64,000 nucleotides of DNA from an uncultured Granulosicoccus sp. (GTDB lineage Bacteria; Pseudomonadota; Gammaproteobacteria; Granulosicoccales; Granulosicoccaceae): the NCBI GenBank assembly GCA_947492525.1, contig CANLNQ010000030.1, positions 1 to 64,000 of the forward strand, read 5' to 3'. Positions 16,993 to 26,521 of this stretch are shown in pieces; position 1 is the first letter of the stretch; each line of letters starts with the position of its first letter. A program made the translations under genes and the position numbers. The notes under the pieces are model-generated. The model ran no database searches. It was not told the origin of the DNA and worked only from the letters and a program-made list of their open reading frames with translations.

Positions 16993-18279
16993 ATGAGCAG
17001 CATTGTACAGCGCCTGACTCAACGCGATTTACTCAAGCAATACGCTAGCGTCACCGAACAGATTCTGATGAGCGGGTCGAACATGCTGGCCTCCATCGTT
17101 GTCATACACGTCGGCAACATCGCGCAATTCGGAATCTACAGCTTCGTTTTCGTACTGGGAACCTTGATCTCGGGGGTCTTCGGTACGCTGTTGCATAGAC
17201 AAATGATGCTTGAAATTGCATCCGCCGGCGAGACTGAGCAACGACGAATCTTTCTATCGACCGTGGCGATCGAACTTGTCGGTCTCGCGATCTTTCTGAC
17301 GGTATTGGCTGGAACGACCAGCATCCTCTCCGTCCTGTTCGATTTCGATACGCACAATCGAATTGTCGCAGCAGGCGCCGTTTACATCAGCCTGTACGTC
17401 TTGTTTGACGCCTTCAAGCAATATGCCTACACGATTGGCAATCAAATCTACTCCCTGCGCTGTACCTTCATCTACGTCAGTGTTCAAGTGCTGCTGATGG
17501 GCGGTTTGGTGCTTTTCTACCATGGCGACTGGGTTGTCGAGGCGGCTTATTCGATTCTGTCTATCGGCTTGATCGCCAGCCTCCTATCAAACCGTTTATG
17601 CCTGGATTCTCTGCGAAAGTCGCAGTGGCAGAGTTGGAAGTTCAGTGCCGGAGTCCTTGAAGGCTATTTCAAGCAAGGAAGATTCAGCCTGCTAGGCATG
17701 GCGATAACATGGGCTCAGAATCAGAGCATGAATCCATTCCTCATGTTGATCAGTGGACCAACTGTCGCAGGCTATTTCAGTCTCGGCCGGCTACTGATCA
17801 TGCCGATGGCTGTCGTCAGCCAAGGTCTGGTGAACAGCTCTACGCCAACATTACGTCGTATTTACAAACAAAAAGGGATCGGCGATCTGCCACCCACGAT
17901 TCGTTCCTTTCTCCTGAAAACCACACTGTTTTCTCTGCTCTACGTGGCAGTTCTGCTTGTGGGACACTACGGTGGCCTTCTGGAAAGAGTTGTACCTGAC
18001 TATGAACAGGTTCAATGGTACCTGCTGGTATGGGTCATACTGGTTTCATGCAGCATAGCGCGTTTCTGGCATGGTCAGTTTTTCGTCGTATCCATGGAAT
18101 TCCAGTTTCTATCGCGAGTCAGTATTGCCTCCCTGATCGTCACTGCCAGCGGAATGCTCATATTCGGCGTAGGCTTCGATTCCATCCGGTTGGCACTGGC
18201 ATCGGTTATCGCTGGAGAAATCATTGCGCTGATACTCTACCAGCGTAAACAAGCCTCCCTACTTCAGACTAATCAGTGA
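16993..18279 (+). CDS. Wzx-like polysaccharide flippase (set 1)
   Basis: A 428-residue inner-membrane protein with about 12 hydrophobic segments, resembling the MATE/MVF-type Wzx translocases that flip lipid-linked oligosaccharides to the periplasm. It lacks short signature motifs, so the assignment rests on topology and context. The frame opens at a TTG at 16981, but I prefer the ATG at 16993 (MSSIVQRLT). The GT2 gene follows 13 nt downstream, indicating a shared transcript. A second flippase gene lies at 48806-50095. Confidence 0.82.
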   Translation: MSSIVQRLTQRDLLKQYASVTEQILMSGSNMLASIVVIHVGNIAQFGIYSFVFVLGTLISGVFGTLLHRQMMLEIASAGETEQRRIFLSTVAIELVGLAIFLTVLAGTTSILSVLFDFDTHNRIVAAGAVYISLYVLFDAFKQYAYTIGNQIYSLRCTFIYVSVQVLLMGGLVLFYHGDWVVEAAYSILSIGLIASLLSNRLCLDSLRKSQWQSWKFSAGVLEGYFKQGRFSLLGMAITWAQNQSMNPFLMLISGPTVAGYFSLGRLLIMPMAVVSQGLVNSSTPTLRRIYKQKGIGDLPPTIRSFLLKTTLFSLLYVAVLLVGHYGGLLERVVPDYEQVQWYLLVWVILVSCSIARFWHGQFFVVSMEFQFLSRVSIASLIVTASGMLIFGVGFDSIRLALASVIAGEIIALILYQRKQASLLQTNQ

Positions 18280-18292
18280 GAACTCAGCATTC

Positions 18293-19198
18293 ATGAGTGC
18301 ACCTTCCGTCTCGATCGGCATCATCACCCTGGAAAAACGAACTGCCGGACTTGCCAAGCTGCTGCAACACCTGAAGCCAGTGGTGTCGAATCATCCAGGT
18401 CAAATCGAAGTAGTGATTGCCAACAACAGCGGCACTGCTGCCAGTGAACGGATAAACCGATGCATAGCCAGTACCTCGTTTGCTGACCATTGTCCGATAA
18501 CGCTCATTGACTCACCTGAGAACAATATCGCGATTGGCAGAAACATCCTTCTTGATCATTCGCGCCATGAACTTCTCGCTTTTCTCGATGACGACGAGTA
18601 CCCCACAGAACAGTGGCTCGAAAAGCTCCTTGCCGTCATGCACAAGTGCGATGCCACCGTTGTCGCAGGTCCGGTGCCTGCGGTATTTCATGCCTCGGCA
18701 CCGCGTTGGGTTCGCACTGTCGACCTTCACAATACGCGAGGCCGTCGCGATCTGCACACCATCGAACATACCGGTACCGGGAATGTACTCATAGACAAGT
18801 CACGCATCGGTGAACTGCGATTCGACGAAAGTTTCGGTAAATCAGGTGGGTCCGACACAGACTTTTTTCTCAGATTAAGGGAGTCAGGAGGACTTATCTA
18901 CTGGTCAGGCGAAGCCGTGGCTTATGAAGACATCCCGGAAGACAGATCCAGGCCACGCTACCTGATACACCGATTCATAAAGCAAGGCGAAAACTATCGA
19001 CGTATCAGCCTCGAAAGAGGCGACGCCGGCTCTCCTTTTCTCTTCACGCTGAAAGCCGCTCTCATGGTTGCCGTATCCATGCCCATAGCAGCCGTTCTGG
19101 TATTGACCAGACAGGAACAGGCTGGCGATTGGATGAAACGTGCTTTCTCCAACTACGGCAAACTGCATTCGCCAAACAAGCAGCTTTACGATTCCTGA
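18293..19198 (+). CDS. glycosyltransferase family 2
   Basis: A 301-residue GT-A fold transferase: PSVSIGIITLEKR at the N terminus, VVIANNSGT, and the metal-binding DDDEYP in LLAFLDDDEYPTEQWL near residue 100. A later stretch, KSGGSDTDFFLRLRESGG, matches the acceptor-base region of GT2 enzymes. A hydrophobic segment near residues 255-270 may associate it with the membrane. It probably adds one sugar to the lipid-linked repeat unit in the cytoplasm. The ATG at 18293 follows the flippase gene by 13 nt. Confidence 0.88.
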   Translation: MSAPSVSIGIITLEKRTAGLAKLLQHLKPVVSNHPGQIEVVIANNSGTAASERINRCIASTSFADHCPITLIDSPENNIAIGRNILLDHSRHELLAFLDDDEYPTEQWLEKLLAVMHKCDATVVAGPVPAVFHASAPRWVRTVDLHNTRGRRDLHTIEHTGTGNVLIDKSRIGELRFDESFGKSGGSDTDFFLRLRESGGLIYWSGEAVAYEDIPEDRSRPRYLIHRFIKQGENYRRISLERGDAGSPFLFTLKAALMVAVSMPIAAVLVLTRQEQAGDWMKRAFSNYGKLHSPNKQLYDS

Positions 19199-19385
19199 TT
19201 GCAAAAAGTGCGATCGTTGACAGAAAAGACAAATCCCGGTTGACAATGTCCGGAGCTGTGACGCAGGTGCTCAACCAACCTGAATCACTCCCGATACGGT
19301 TACCAGAAACCCGGTTGCGTGGTTACACACTGCGACTTCTGTCAACAAATGGTCTGACAGAGACCATACTGGTAGCACCAAGCTG

Positions 19386-22300
19386 ATGAATATACCCAAT
19401 GGATCGTTCTTTCGTTCACTGACCTGCGGTGTTGCACTGTCGGTGACAATCGTGGGCTGTGGTGCTGGCGAAGATGAAATCGAAAATGCGACTGAATCGC
19501 TGCAAGCCGCCACTACTTCCGCGGCGAACAACAATGAAACCGAAACTGATACAAGCTCCCAGGATCCGGCGGAACTGGCAGCAGCAGCCCCTGGTCTCGG
19601 TTCAAGTCTGAATGAGAGCACGATCGATTCGGCAGTACCCAGCGTGGTTGTTACGTTACCACCTACGCCAATCGGCCAGACCTCTTCCAATACAGACTCG
19701 CAGACAGGAGCAGAAAGCGTTTCAGTTGCCGCTTCCAACTCCCAGTCAGGAACGGTTCCCGGACTGGTCTCGGGTACCATTTTCGAGACCGATGGCACGA
19801 CAGCAAGTATCGGTCGTCTGATCAGTATTGACAAACTGCGAGAAAATCGAGCTCGCATTCGATTCGGCTTCGATGTCAACCGACCCGCTGTCCTCGTGTA
19901 CAGGGAACTGGACAGTGACGAAGAGCCTATGACCAGTGAGCCGCAGATTTCCGAGAAATGGGGCGGTGAAGGCCGAGAACACCATCAATGGATAGAAGAT
20001 CTCGTGGGCGGCAAGACCTACCTCGTTCAGGCCATGACCTCGTATGACGATGGTGCGACATGGATACCCGTCGAGGGCTTGAGCATTGAAGTTGCAGTTC
20101 CTGCACCACCTGAGCCAGAACCTGCCCCCGCCTCGATTGGACGGCTGATCGAACTGGACAAGCTCAAGGAGAACAGCGCACGTATCAAATTCGGTTTCGA
20201 CGTCAATCGACCAGCCATGCTGTCGTACAAGGTCTCGGGCAGCAATGACGAAGCAATGACCAGTGAACCACAGGTCTCTGAGAAGTATGGTGGTCAAGGC
20301 CGGGAGCATCATCAATGGATCGAAGATCTCGTGGGCGGCAAGACGTACCTGGTTCAGGTCATGACTTCCTACGACTCCGGGAAAACATGGATACCTGTAG
20401 AAGACTTGAACATTGAAGTTACAGTCCCTGCTCCAGAACCAGCGCCCGCCTCTGTTGGTCGAATGATCAGTATCGACAAGATCCGTGGTAACAGAGCCCG
20501 CATCCGATTCGGTTTCGATATCAACAGACCTGCCGTACTGGAGTACAAGGTGCTGGGCAGTGACGATGAACCGATGACCAGCAATCACGAACTCACGGAT
20601 AATTGGGGATCCGCAGGTCGTGAGCATCACCAATGGATTGAAGACCTGGCGAGTGGTGAAACCTATTTTGTCCAAGTCTTGACGTCCTACGACAAGGGAA
20701 CCACGTGGATTCCGGTAAGCGACTTGTCCATAGAAGTAGCAGTACCTGATTCAGCAGAATCTCTGGCTGCCAAAGCTGCAGCGGCAGCGGCCACCGAGGA
20801 CACACAAGCCACGTCAGAACCGAATGCGGGCGATGCGAAGACTGGTACTGAGGCGAGTACAGCGAACGCAAATGCTGATGCTGACATAAAGGACGAAGAG
20901 GTACTCGAAGCAGGAGCGGTAGAAGCGGACACAAACGATACGACAGCCGTAGATGTCTCCGGTGCGAAGGGTTCGACAATCGGAACAGGGTCGAAAGCAG
21001 AAGCAGCACAGGACTCCATTGGCCGAATGATCAGTATCGACAAGATCCGTGGCAACAGGGCCCGCATTCGATTCGGCTTTGATACCAACAGACCTGCCGT
21101 GCTGGAGTACAAGGTACTGGGCAGTGACGATGAGCCGAAGACCAGTAACCATGAACTTAGCGATAACTGGGGCGCCGAAGGCAGGGAGCACCATCAATGG
21201 ATTGAAGACCTGGTAGATGGAAAGACCTATCATGTTCAGGTCATGACTTCCTTCGATGATGGCGAGACCTGGGTCGATGTTGACGGGCTTACGATCGAAG
21301 TCGAGGTCCCTGCCGCACCCGAACCCGAACCCGCCCCGGCCTCTGTCGGTCGAATGATCAGTATCGACAAAGTCCGTGGAAATCGAGCACGCATTCGATT
21401 CGGATTCGACATCAATAGACCTGCCGTGCTCGAGTATAAAGTGCTGGGCAGCAACGACGAGCCGATGACCAGCAACCATGAACTCACGGATAACTGGGGG
21501 GGCGAAGGTAAGGAACACCATCAGTGGATTGAAAACCTGGTGAGTGGCGAAACCTATTCTGTTCAGGTCATGACGTCATATGACGAGGGCAAGACCTGGA
21601 TACCGGTTACAGGTTTGACCATAGAGGTGGATGTTCCGGATGATGAAGCCGAATCAGCAATGGTAGCCGCTGCAACGGATACTGAAGCGGCCGCGAAAGC
21701 CGAGGCCGAAGCAACCGCCAAAGCCGAGGCCGAAGCAGCTGCAAAAGCCGAGGCTGAAGCAACCGCCAAAGCCGAAGCCGAAGCAGCTGCGAAAGCCGAG
21801 GCTGAAGCAACCGCCAAAGCCGAAGCCGAAGCAGCTGCAAAAGCCGAGGCCGAAGCAACCGCGAAAGCCGAAGCCGAAGCAGCCGCGAAAGCTGAAGCCG
21901 AAGCAGCCGCAAAAGCTGAAGCCGAAGCAGCCGCAAAAGCTGAAGCCGAAGCAGCACAAAGAGCGGTAGGCCGGCTGATCAGTGTTGAGAGGATACAAGG
22001 AGATCGTGCGCTGATCGAATTCGGCTTCGAAATCAGTCGTCCAGCCATGTTGACCTATCAATTGCTGGGTAGCAATGACGAACCGATGACCAGTGACCCT
22101 CAGGTATCAGACAAATGGGGCTCGGAGGGCCTTGAGCATCATCAATGGATCGAAGGTCTGTCCAGCGGCCAAACCTATTTCGTTCAGGCGATGACGTCCT
22201 ACGATGACGGCAATACCTGGGTTGCAGTAGAAGGCTTGACCATCGAAGTGGCCGTGCCCGAGGCCAAAGTAGCCACTGCCAGCAGTCAACAAGGCGTTTT

Positions 22301-23648
22301 TTCCGGTGACCTGGGAAACAATGAAGTGTTGGGTACGACCGAGTGTCTAGAGATAGGAAACACAAACAAGGGATTTGGTCAGGTCACAGCCTCTGACTGG
22401 CGCAACTGGCTGACCAACTACACCTACTCACTACGCCCGGAATATCTGGAAACCGGACAGGATGGAGAACGCGCCTATTTCAGGCAGAAACTGATACCAA
22501 CCAGTATCGGTTCACACCATGTACAGGCAGGAAGCAATCTGCAATCATCCAGAACCTACAGACTCACGCAATCTCTGTATTTCGAACCCGGCTTCGACTG
22601 GGGCGGCAAGAACGAAGGTGGCAAAGTTGCGTTTGGATTTGGTGGCGGTTCTTCACCCAGTGGTGGTGCACTCCGGACCGACGGCTTCACGTTGAGGTTG
22701 ATGTGGCGTGGTAACAAGGATGGCACAGCCAAAATGGTCGCCTATTCCTATGCTGCTGACAGGGGCCAACATTTGCCATACGGAGATGACTATCCCTTCG
22801 AAGGTTTCGAGATTCCTGTAGGCGAGTGGTTCGACATCACTCTGGAAGTAAAAACCAACTCGAGCACCGGCGTCAGTGACGGTTCATTAAGGGCATGGAC
22901 GAATGGTCAACTGAGACTGCATCGAGAGAACATCGGCTGGCAGACGTCAGGTAGCCAACCAGCCGTGCAAAAGCTTGTTTTCACGACGTTCTACGGCGGC
23001 AACGATACGAGCTGGGCCCCATCGCACACCACCTATATCCGGTTCGCTGACGCTTGTTGGGCACCAGTCTTGAACGAGTTGCAACTGGATGACCTGTCAC
23101 AGAGCGAACCGGAACCTACTGTACTGCTGAGCGATGCCATTCAGACACCTCACGGCCTTGTCAATCAGTCAATCAGCGAGCTGGAAGTGATGTTACCGAG
23201 CGAAGTACCAGCCACCAACCTGGCCATGTTCAACACGCTGGATGCGATCAACCGTTCGCTGTCGCCAGAACAGTGGTTGGACAACAGCTCCATCACACTG
23301 GGATCGAGCACCGTCGAGGAGCTGAGAAATGCTGTCAGCGAACTTGCCACTATAAGACGCGACGCCAGTGAGGCCGAGTATGTCAGGCAGCAATCGGAAA
23401 GTCAGAGTGACGCGCTGGTATACGCTGCATTCATGCTCACTGAAAAGTCACGACGCGTGCTCGAAGATCAGCTCAGATCCTTTGGCTGCACGCCAGACGA
23501 GAGTGCTAGTTATTGCGCCAACGCCTACACCAACCTTGACCAGACTGACGAGTGGCTCAATCGATCCAATGAGAGCGGACTCGATCAGGAAGAGGAGATG
23601 AGCTTGATCTGGCAAGCCTGGCAAAGCCTAGTCCGCGCATCACGGTAA
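19386..23648 (+). CDS. 1420-aa repeat lipoprotein with coiled-coil stretch and PL14-like domain
   Basis: A very large lipoprotein: the lipobox TIVGC places the lipidated Cys at residue 25. Six copies of a roughly 95-residue module start near residues 140, 249, 355, 543, 652 and 860, each opening with a form of SIGRLISIDK and ending EHHQWIEDLxxGxTYxVQxMTSYDxGxTW. It looks like an FN3-type beta sandwich. Proline/glutamate linkers (PEPEPAPA) and an acidic spacer separate them, and between modules 5 and 6 lies an Ala/Glu/Lys run of 11 AKAEAEAx octads, a likely helical stalk. Residues about 985-1228 are PL14-like, nearly matching the protein at 14664. The last 190 residues look helical, with one Cys pair. 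It probably sits at the outer membrane or surface and binds or trims the glycan. ATG 19386 is supported by the signal sequence. Confidence 0.85.
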   Translation: MNIPNGSFFRSLTCGVALSVTIVGCGAGEDEIENATESLQAATTSAANNNETETDTSSQDPAELAAAAPGLGSSLNESTIDSAVPSVVVTLPPTPIGQTSSNTDSQTGAESVSVAASNSQSGTVPGLVSGTIFETDGTTASIGRLISIDKLRENRARIRFGFDVNRPAVLVYRELDSDEEPMTSEPQISEKWGGEGREHHQWIEDLVGGKTYLVQAMTSYDDGATWIPVEGLSIEVAVPAPPEPEPAPASIGRLIELDKLKENSARIKFGFDVNRPAMLSYKVSGSNDEAMTSEPQVSEKYGGQGREHHQWIEDLVGGKTYLVQVMTSYDSGKTWIPVEDLNIEVTVPAPEPAPASVGRMISIDKIRGNRARIRFGFDINRPAVLEYKVLGSDDEPMTSNHELTDNWGSAGREHHQWIEDLASGETYFVQVLTSYDKGTTWIPVSDLSIEVAVPDSAESLAAKAAAAAATEDTQATSEPNAGDAKTGTEASTANANADADIKDEEVLEAGAVEADTNDTTAVDVSGAKGSTIGTGSKAEAAQDSIGRMISIDKIRGNRARIRFGFDTNRPAVLEYKVLGSDDEPKTSNHELSDNWGAEGREHHQWIEDLVDGKTYHVQVMTSFDDGETWVDVDGLTIEVEVPAAPEPEPAPASVGRMISIDKVRGNRARIRFGFDINRPAVLEYKVLGSNDEPMTSNHELTDNWGGEGKEHHQWIENLVSGETYSVQVMTSYDEGKTWIPVTGLTIEVDVPDDEAESAMVAAATDTEAAAKAEAEATAKAEAEAAAKAEAEATAKAEAEAAAKAEAEATAKAEAEAAAKAEAEATAKAEAEAAAKAEAEAAAKAEAEAAAKAEAEAAQRAVGRLISVERIQGDRALIEFGFEISRPAMLTYQLLGSNDEPMTSDPQVSDKWGSEGLEHHQWIEGLSSGQTYFVQAMTSYDDGNTWVAVEGLTIEVAVPEAKVATASSQQGVFSGDLGNNEVLGTTECLEIGNTNKGFGQVTASDWRNWLTNYTYSLRPEYLETGQDGERAYFRQKLIPTSIGSHHVQAGSNLQSSRTYRLTQSLYFEPGFDWGGKNEGGKVAFGFGGGSSPSGGALRTDGFTLRLMWRGNKDGTAKMVAYSYAADRGQHLPYGDDYPFEGFEIPVGEWFDITLEVKTNSSTGVSDGSLRAWTNGQLRLHRENIGWQTSGSQPAVQKLVFTTFYGGNDTSWAPSHTTYIRFADACWAPVLNELQLDDLSQSEPEPTVLLSDAIQTPHGLVNQSISELEVMLPSEVPATNLAMFNTLDAINRSLSPEQWLDNSSITLGSSTVEELRNAVSELATIRRDASEAEYVRQQSESQSDALVYAAFMLTEKSRRVLEDQLRSFGCTPDESASYCANAYTNLDQTDEWLNRSNESGLDQEEEMSLIWQAWQSLVRASR
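21693..21956 (+). repeat. 24-nt tandem repeat encoding AKAEAEA[A/T], 11 copies
   Basis: Eleven contiguous 24-nt units encode alternating AKAEAEAT and AKAEAEAA octads, then four AKAEAEAA octads in a row. Nucleotide identity between units is high, so copy number can change by slippage without breaking the frame. The translated run is expected to be helical or coiled coil, as in TolA domain II. Confidence 0.92.
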
Positions 23649-23674
23649 GGAGGAGGCGTCGCACGCCCTCCTCC
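23649..23674. terminator. candidate hairpin between convergent genes
   Basis: GGAGGAGGCG (23649-23658) pairs with CGCCCTCCTCC (23664-23674) across a short loop, in the gap between the convergent lipoprotein and polymerase genes. It has no clear U-run on either side, so it is only a possible bidirectional terminator. Confidence 0.4.
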
Positions 23675-23680
23675 GGCTCT

Positions 23681-25213
23681 TCACCCCCACCTGAACTTTT
23701 CACCCCGCTTGCGGCGAGTCGACTTACGTCGGCTCGACCGCTGCCCCCCGAAACTACCGAGCTTGAACTGCAGGGAAACACTGACCGCAGAGCTGTATGT
23801 CAGCATGGTGAAGGCCATGAAATACACCAACCACAACTGACTGTTTGGCCGCAGCAGAGAATATTCACTCATGTTCAAGGTCAACAGGATGATCAGCGGG
23901 AGCAACAGTGGAAAAGCCTTGGCGTCTTTCCTGAAAGTTCGTAGGAAAACCTCGCAGAACCTGAACAGGTTATACAAGACCAGCGCCATCAAAATCGCGC
24001 CGCCAACCACAATGGTGTCCAGAAAGCCGTTGTGATAGTGATTGAACCGGACAGAGAATGTTCTCTCTGCCATGACTGTCTGGTGTGAATCAAAGCCCCA
24101 ACCAAACCAGGGCTTCCGACTGATCGCATCTCGCGCAATCGCCCAGAGCTCCGTTCGACCAGAAAGCGTTGCATCCTTCCCCATGCTACCGGTAACAGAC
24201 AAGTACAGGTCTGCCGGTGTGGTCAGAATCAGCCCGTAGAGAACAACGAACAACAGGATCAATGCGACTGATCCGTTGAGTATTATGCGAGTCTTGGGTC
24301 TGAAAGCAGCCAATATTCTCAGCCAGAGCAGTGCAAACAACACCATGAGGACTGCAGCGGTGGATGTCCCGCTACCTGACAAGGCAGTATTCAGGAACAT
24401 CACCAACAATCCACACGCAACCATTATCCGGACTTTGCGACTGCTATTACTGGACAGCAGTAAACTGGCTCCACCCCACACTCCCAAAACAGCCGTCGAC
24501 CCCAACGAATTAGGGTTACCAGCCAGACCTCCGTAACGACGCGTCGAACCAAGAAACTCTACGATATCGACATCGTAGAGATTCAAGATAAACAGGCTCG
24601 CCACGTGTATAGCCAACATCGGCCAGAACACGACATGAAAGAAACCGTCATAGTGACCGGGTCTGGAATAGGCGGAGGCGAACAGAATGGCTGCCAGGAA
24701 ACCCACCAGTACAAGTATTGAGTTTGTGACAACCTTGACCGGATTCATGCTGTAGAACACACCCAGTAGCAGATAGGCCACGATCAGCAGCAGGTGCGGC
24801 CACTCCATCAAATAGCCCGATATCTTGCGCCATCGCACTGCACACAGGAGCAATAAAGCCAGGTACACATACTGCAGAATCCCTGCTTTCAGATCCTCAG
24901 CGGCATCCCGCCTGCTATCGTTGTAAGGAACTGGCAGCTCTTCGAAAAAGAGGCTCCTTGCCGCATCCGACACGTGAGTGAGGATCAGGAAATCAGTCGC
25001 GGTAATCGTTAACAGCAAGAGCAACGGAATGGCACAGAGCCAGGACGAATTCTGCAGTAGACGAAAAAACGGTTTCACAAGAACAGACTGGAATCGCCGC
25101 CAGGCACCGGACAACGTCCAGCCGCTTTTCTTGCGAACACGGCGTGTGCCCCGTGTTCGCCTCGAGGGATTTTCCTGCGGGTCGAGATCCTTGACAGCGA
25201 TGTCGTTATTCAT
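23681..25213 (-). CDS. O-antigen ligase / Wzy-type polymerase (set 1)
   Basis: A 510-residue integral membrane protein with about 10-12 hydrophobic segments and a long periplasmic loop containing SGRTELWAIARDAISRKPWFGWGFDS followed by FNHYHNGFLD. That loop is the hallmark of the Wzy_C family, which polymerises or ligates lipid-linked repeat units in the periplasm. A basic N-terminal tail (RRTRGTRRVRKKSG) faces the cytoplasm. Family membership alone does not separate polymerase from ligase; the presence of flippase and Wzc in the locus favours polymerase. It is downstream of and 22 nt from the epimerase gene, probably on one transcript. Confidence 0.85.
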   Translation of the reverse strand: MNNDIAVKDLDPQENPSRRTRGTRRVRKKSGWTLSGAWRRFQSVLVKPFFRLLQNSSWLCAIPLLLLLTITATDFLILTHVSDAARSLFFEELPVPYNDSRRDAAEDLKAGILQYVYLALLLLCAVRWRKISGYLMEWPHLLLIVAYLLLGVFYSMNPVKVVTNSILVLVGFLAAILFASAYSRPGHYDGFFHVVFWPMLAIHVASLFILNLYDVDIVEFLGSTRRYGGLAGNPNSLGSTAVLGVWGGASLLLSSNSSRKVRIMVACGLLVMFLNTALSGSGTSTAAVLMVLFALLWLRILAAFRPKTRIILNGSVALILLFVVLYGLILTTPADLYLSVTGSMGKDATLSGRTELWAIARDAISRKPWFGWGFDSHQTVMAERTFSVRFNHYHNGFLDTIVVGGAILMALVLYNLFRFCEVFLRTFRKDAKAFPLLLPLIILLTLNMSEYSLLRPNSQLWLVYFMAFTMLTYSSAVSVSLQFKLGSFGGQRSSRRKSTRRKRGEKFRWG

Positions 25214-25235
25214 TTTCGCTAGCAGCCGCGTTCAC

Positions 25236-26291
25236 TCAGGAACTACGCAATACCCATGCGTCATGGATTTCCTGGAACGTGGTTTTCAGGTCCTTGGTGA
25301 TATCCCAGGCCGGATAATGCTTTCGCATTTTTGCCAGATCGGAGATATAGCACATATGATCACCCGACCGATTCTGCTCATCATAGCGATACTTCATCGG
25401 CTTGCCGGATATGGACGCGATCAATTCAAACGCTTCCAGTATGGATATGGAGTTATCTCGTCCACCACCGATGTTGTAGACCTCTGCAACCCTCGGCGCC
25501 TTGATGAATTCATAGATGAAAGCTGCAACATCATGTGAATGGATATTGTCCCTCACCTGCTTTCCCTTGTACCCGAACACCGTATACTCACGCTCTTCCA
25601 GATTGCACTGAATCAGATAGCTGAGAAAACCGTGCAACTCCACACCGGAGTGATTTGGTCCGGTCAGGCAACCGCCTCGCAAACAACACGTTGGCATACC
25701 GAAATAGCGGCCATACTCCTGCACCATGACGTCCGCGGCCACTTTACTGGCGCCAAATATCGAATGCTTGCTCTGATCGATGGTGAATGACTCTGCGATA
25801 CCGTTTGCGTAGTCCTGGCTGGCGTAATCCCAACGAGTCTCCTTCTCGACTAGCTCCAGATTATTGGGTGCATCGCCATACACCTTGTTGGTTGACAAAT
25901 GGACGAAGGGAATGTCTGTAGAGTACTGACGGACTGCTTCCAGCATATTCATGGTGCCGACAGCGTTCACGTCGAAATCGTCGTAGGGTCGGCTTGCGGC
26001 CAAATCATGACTGGGCTGAGCTGCCGTGTGTACGACCGCATCTGGCTTGACACCGGCAATCAGGCTACGCAATGCCTCTCGGTCACGAATATCGACATCT
26101 TCACACCGGTAATCTGCAAATTCAGACTCCATGCGACGAGTGTTCCAGGTGGTATCCCCCTTGGGACCGAAAAAGTCCGCACGCATATTGTTGTCGACAC
26201 CCACGATTTCCCAATCATGGCGTGAGAACCAGGCAACCACTTCGCTACCGATCAAGCCAGCAGCACCCGTAACCAACAACTTCTTTTTCAT
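25236..26291 (-). CDS. NAD-dependent sugar epimerase/dehydratase (CDP-paratose 2-epimerase-like)
   Basis: An extended SDR of 351 aa acting on a nucleotide sugar in the cytoplasm. The N-terminal [10 protein letters not shown] motif binds NAD, followed by [26 protein letters not shown] and [12 protein letters not shown]. The usual YxxxK catalytic tyrosine is replaced by Phe in [13 protein letters not shown] recall the same FGASK form in a subgroup of polysaccharide-locus relatives of RfbE, so it may be subgroup-typical rather than a lesion. [14 protein letters not shown] and VYNIGGGR are also conserved. CDP-paratose/tyvelose epimerase activity is only the nearest named relative. It is the first gene of a two-gene leftward unit. 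Confidence 0.85.
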   Translation of the reverse strand: MKKKLLVTGAAGLIGSEVVAWFSRHDWEIVGVDNNMRADFFGPKGDTTWNTRRMESEFADYRCEDVDIRDREALRSLIAGVKPDAVVHTAAQPSHDLAASRPYDDFDVNAVGTMNMLEAVRQYSTDIPFVHLSTNKVYGDAPNNLELVEKETRWDYASQDYANGIAESFTIDQSKHSIFGASKVAADVMVQEYGRYFGMPTCCLRGGCLTGPNHSGVELHGFLSYLIQCNLEEREYTVFGYKGKQVRDNIHSHDVAAFIYEFIKAPRVAEVYNIGGGRDNSISILEAFELIASISGKPMKYRYDEQNRSGDHMCYISDLAKMRKHYPAWDITKDLKTTFQEIHDAWVLRSS

Positions 26292-26411
26292 TTATCCAGC
26301 ACAACCTCTTGAGGCAGGAAGCGTAGTAGAGCCTACGTAGACCGAATCTCGTCAGAACAGAGAAACCGGCTCATGCACAACCTGCGGAAACGCTTGGAAT
26401 TTTACAGTAAA

Positions 26412-26432
26412 TAGCCCGACACGTCGGGACTA
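26412..26432. repeat. near-palindrome in a divergent promoter region
   Basis: CCCGAC (26415-26420) and GTCGGG (26423-26428), with flanking TAG/CTA, form an almost perfect palindrome with a 2-nt centre. It lies between the divergent epimerase and GT4 genes, where it could be an operator. There is no adjacent U-run that would make it a terminator. Confidence 0.45.
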
Positions 26433-26521
26433 AAAATGCTTGTTTCACCCGTTTTGCGCGGCAATGGATGTAAGATCTGACACACTTCCAGAAGCATTAG
26501 CACTACTGAGTGAAATCCAAC

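Noticed and set aside
19746-22061. Several long minus-strand frames opposite the large lipoprotein
   Set aside because: They mirror the repeated modules and the AKAEAEA run; the + strand has a lipobox, modular repeats and a PL14-like domain.
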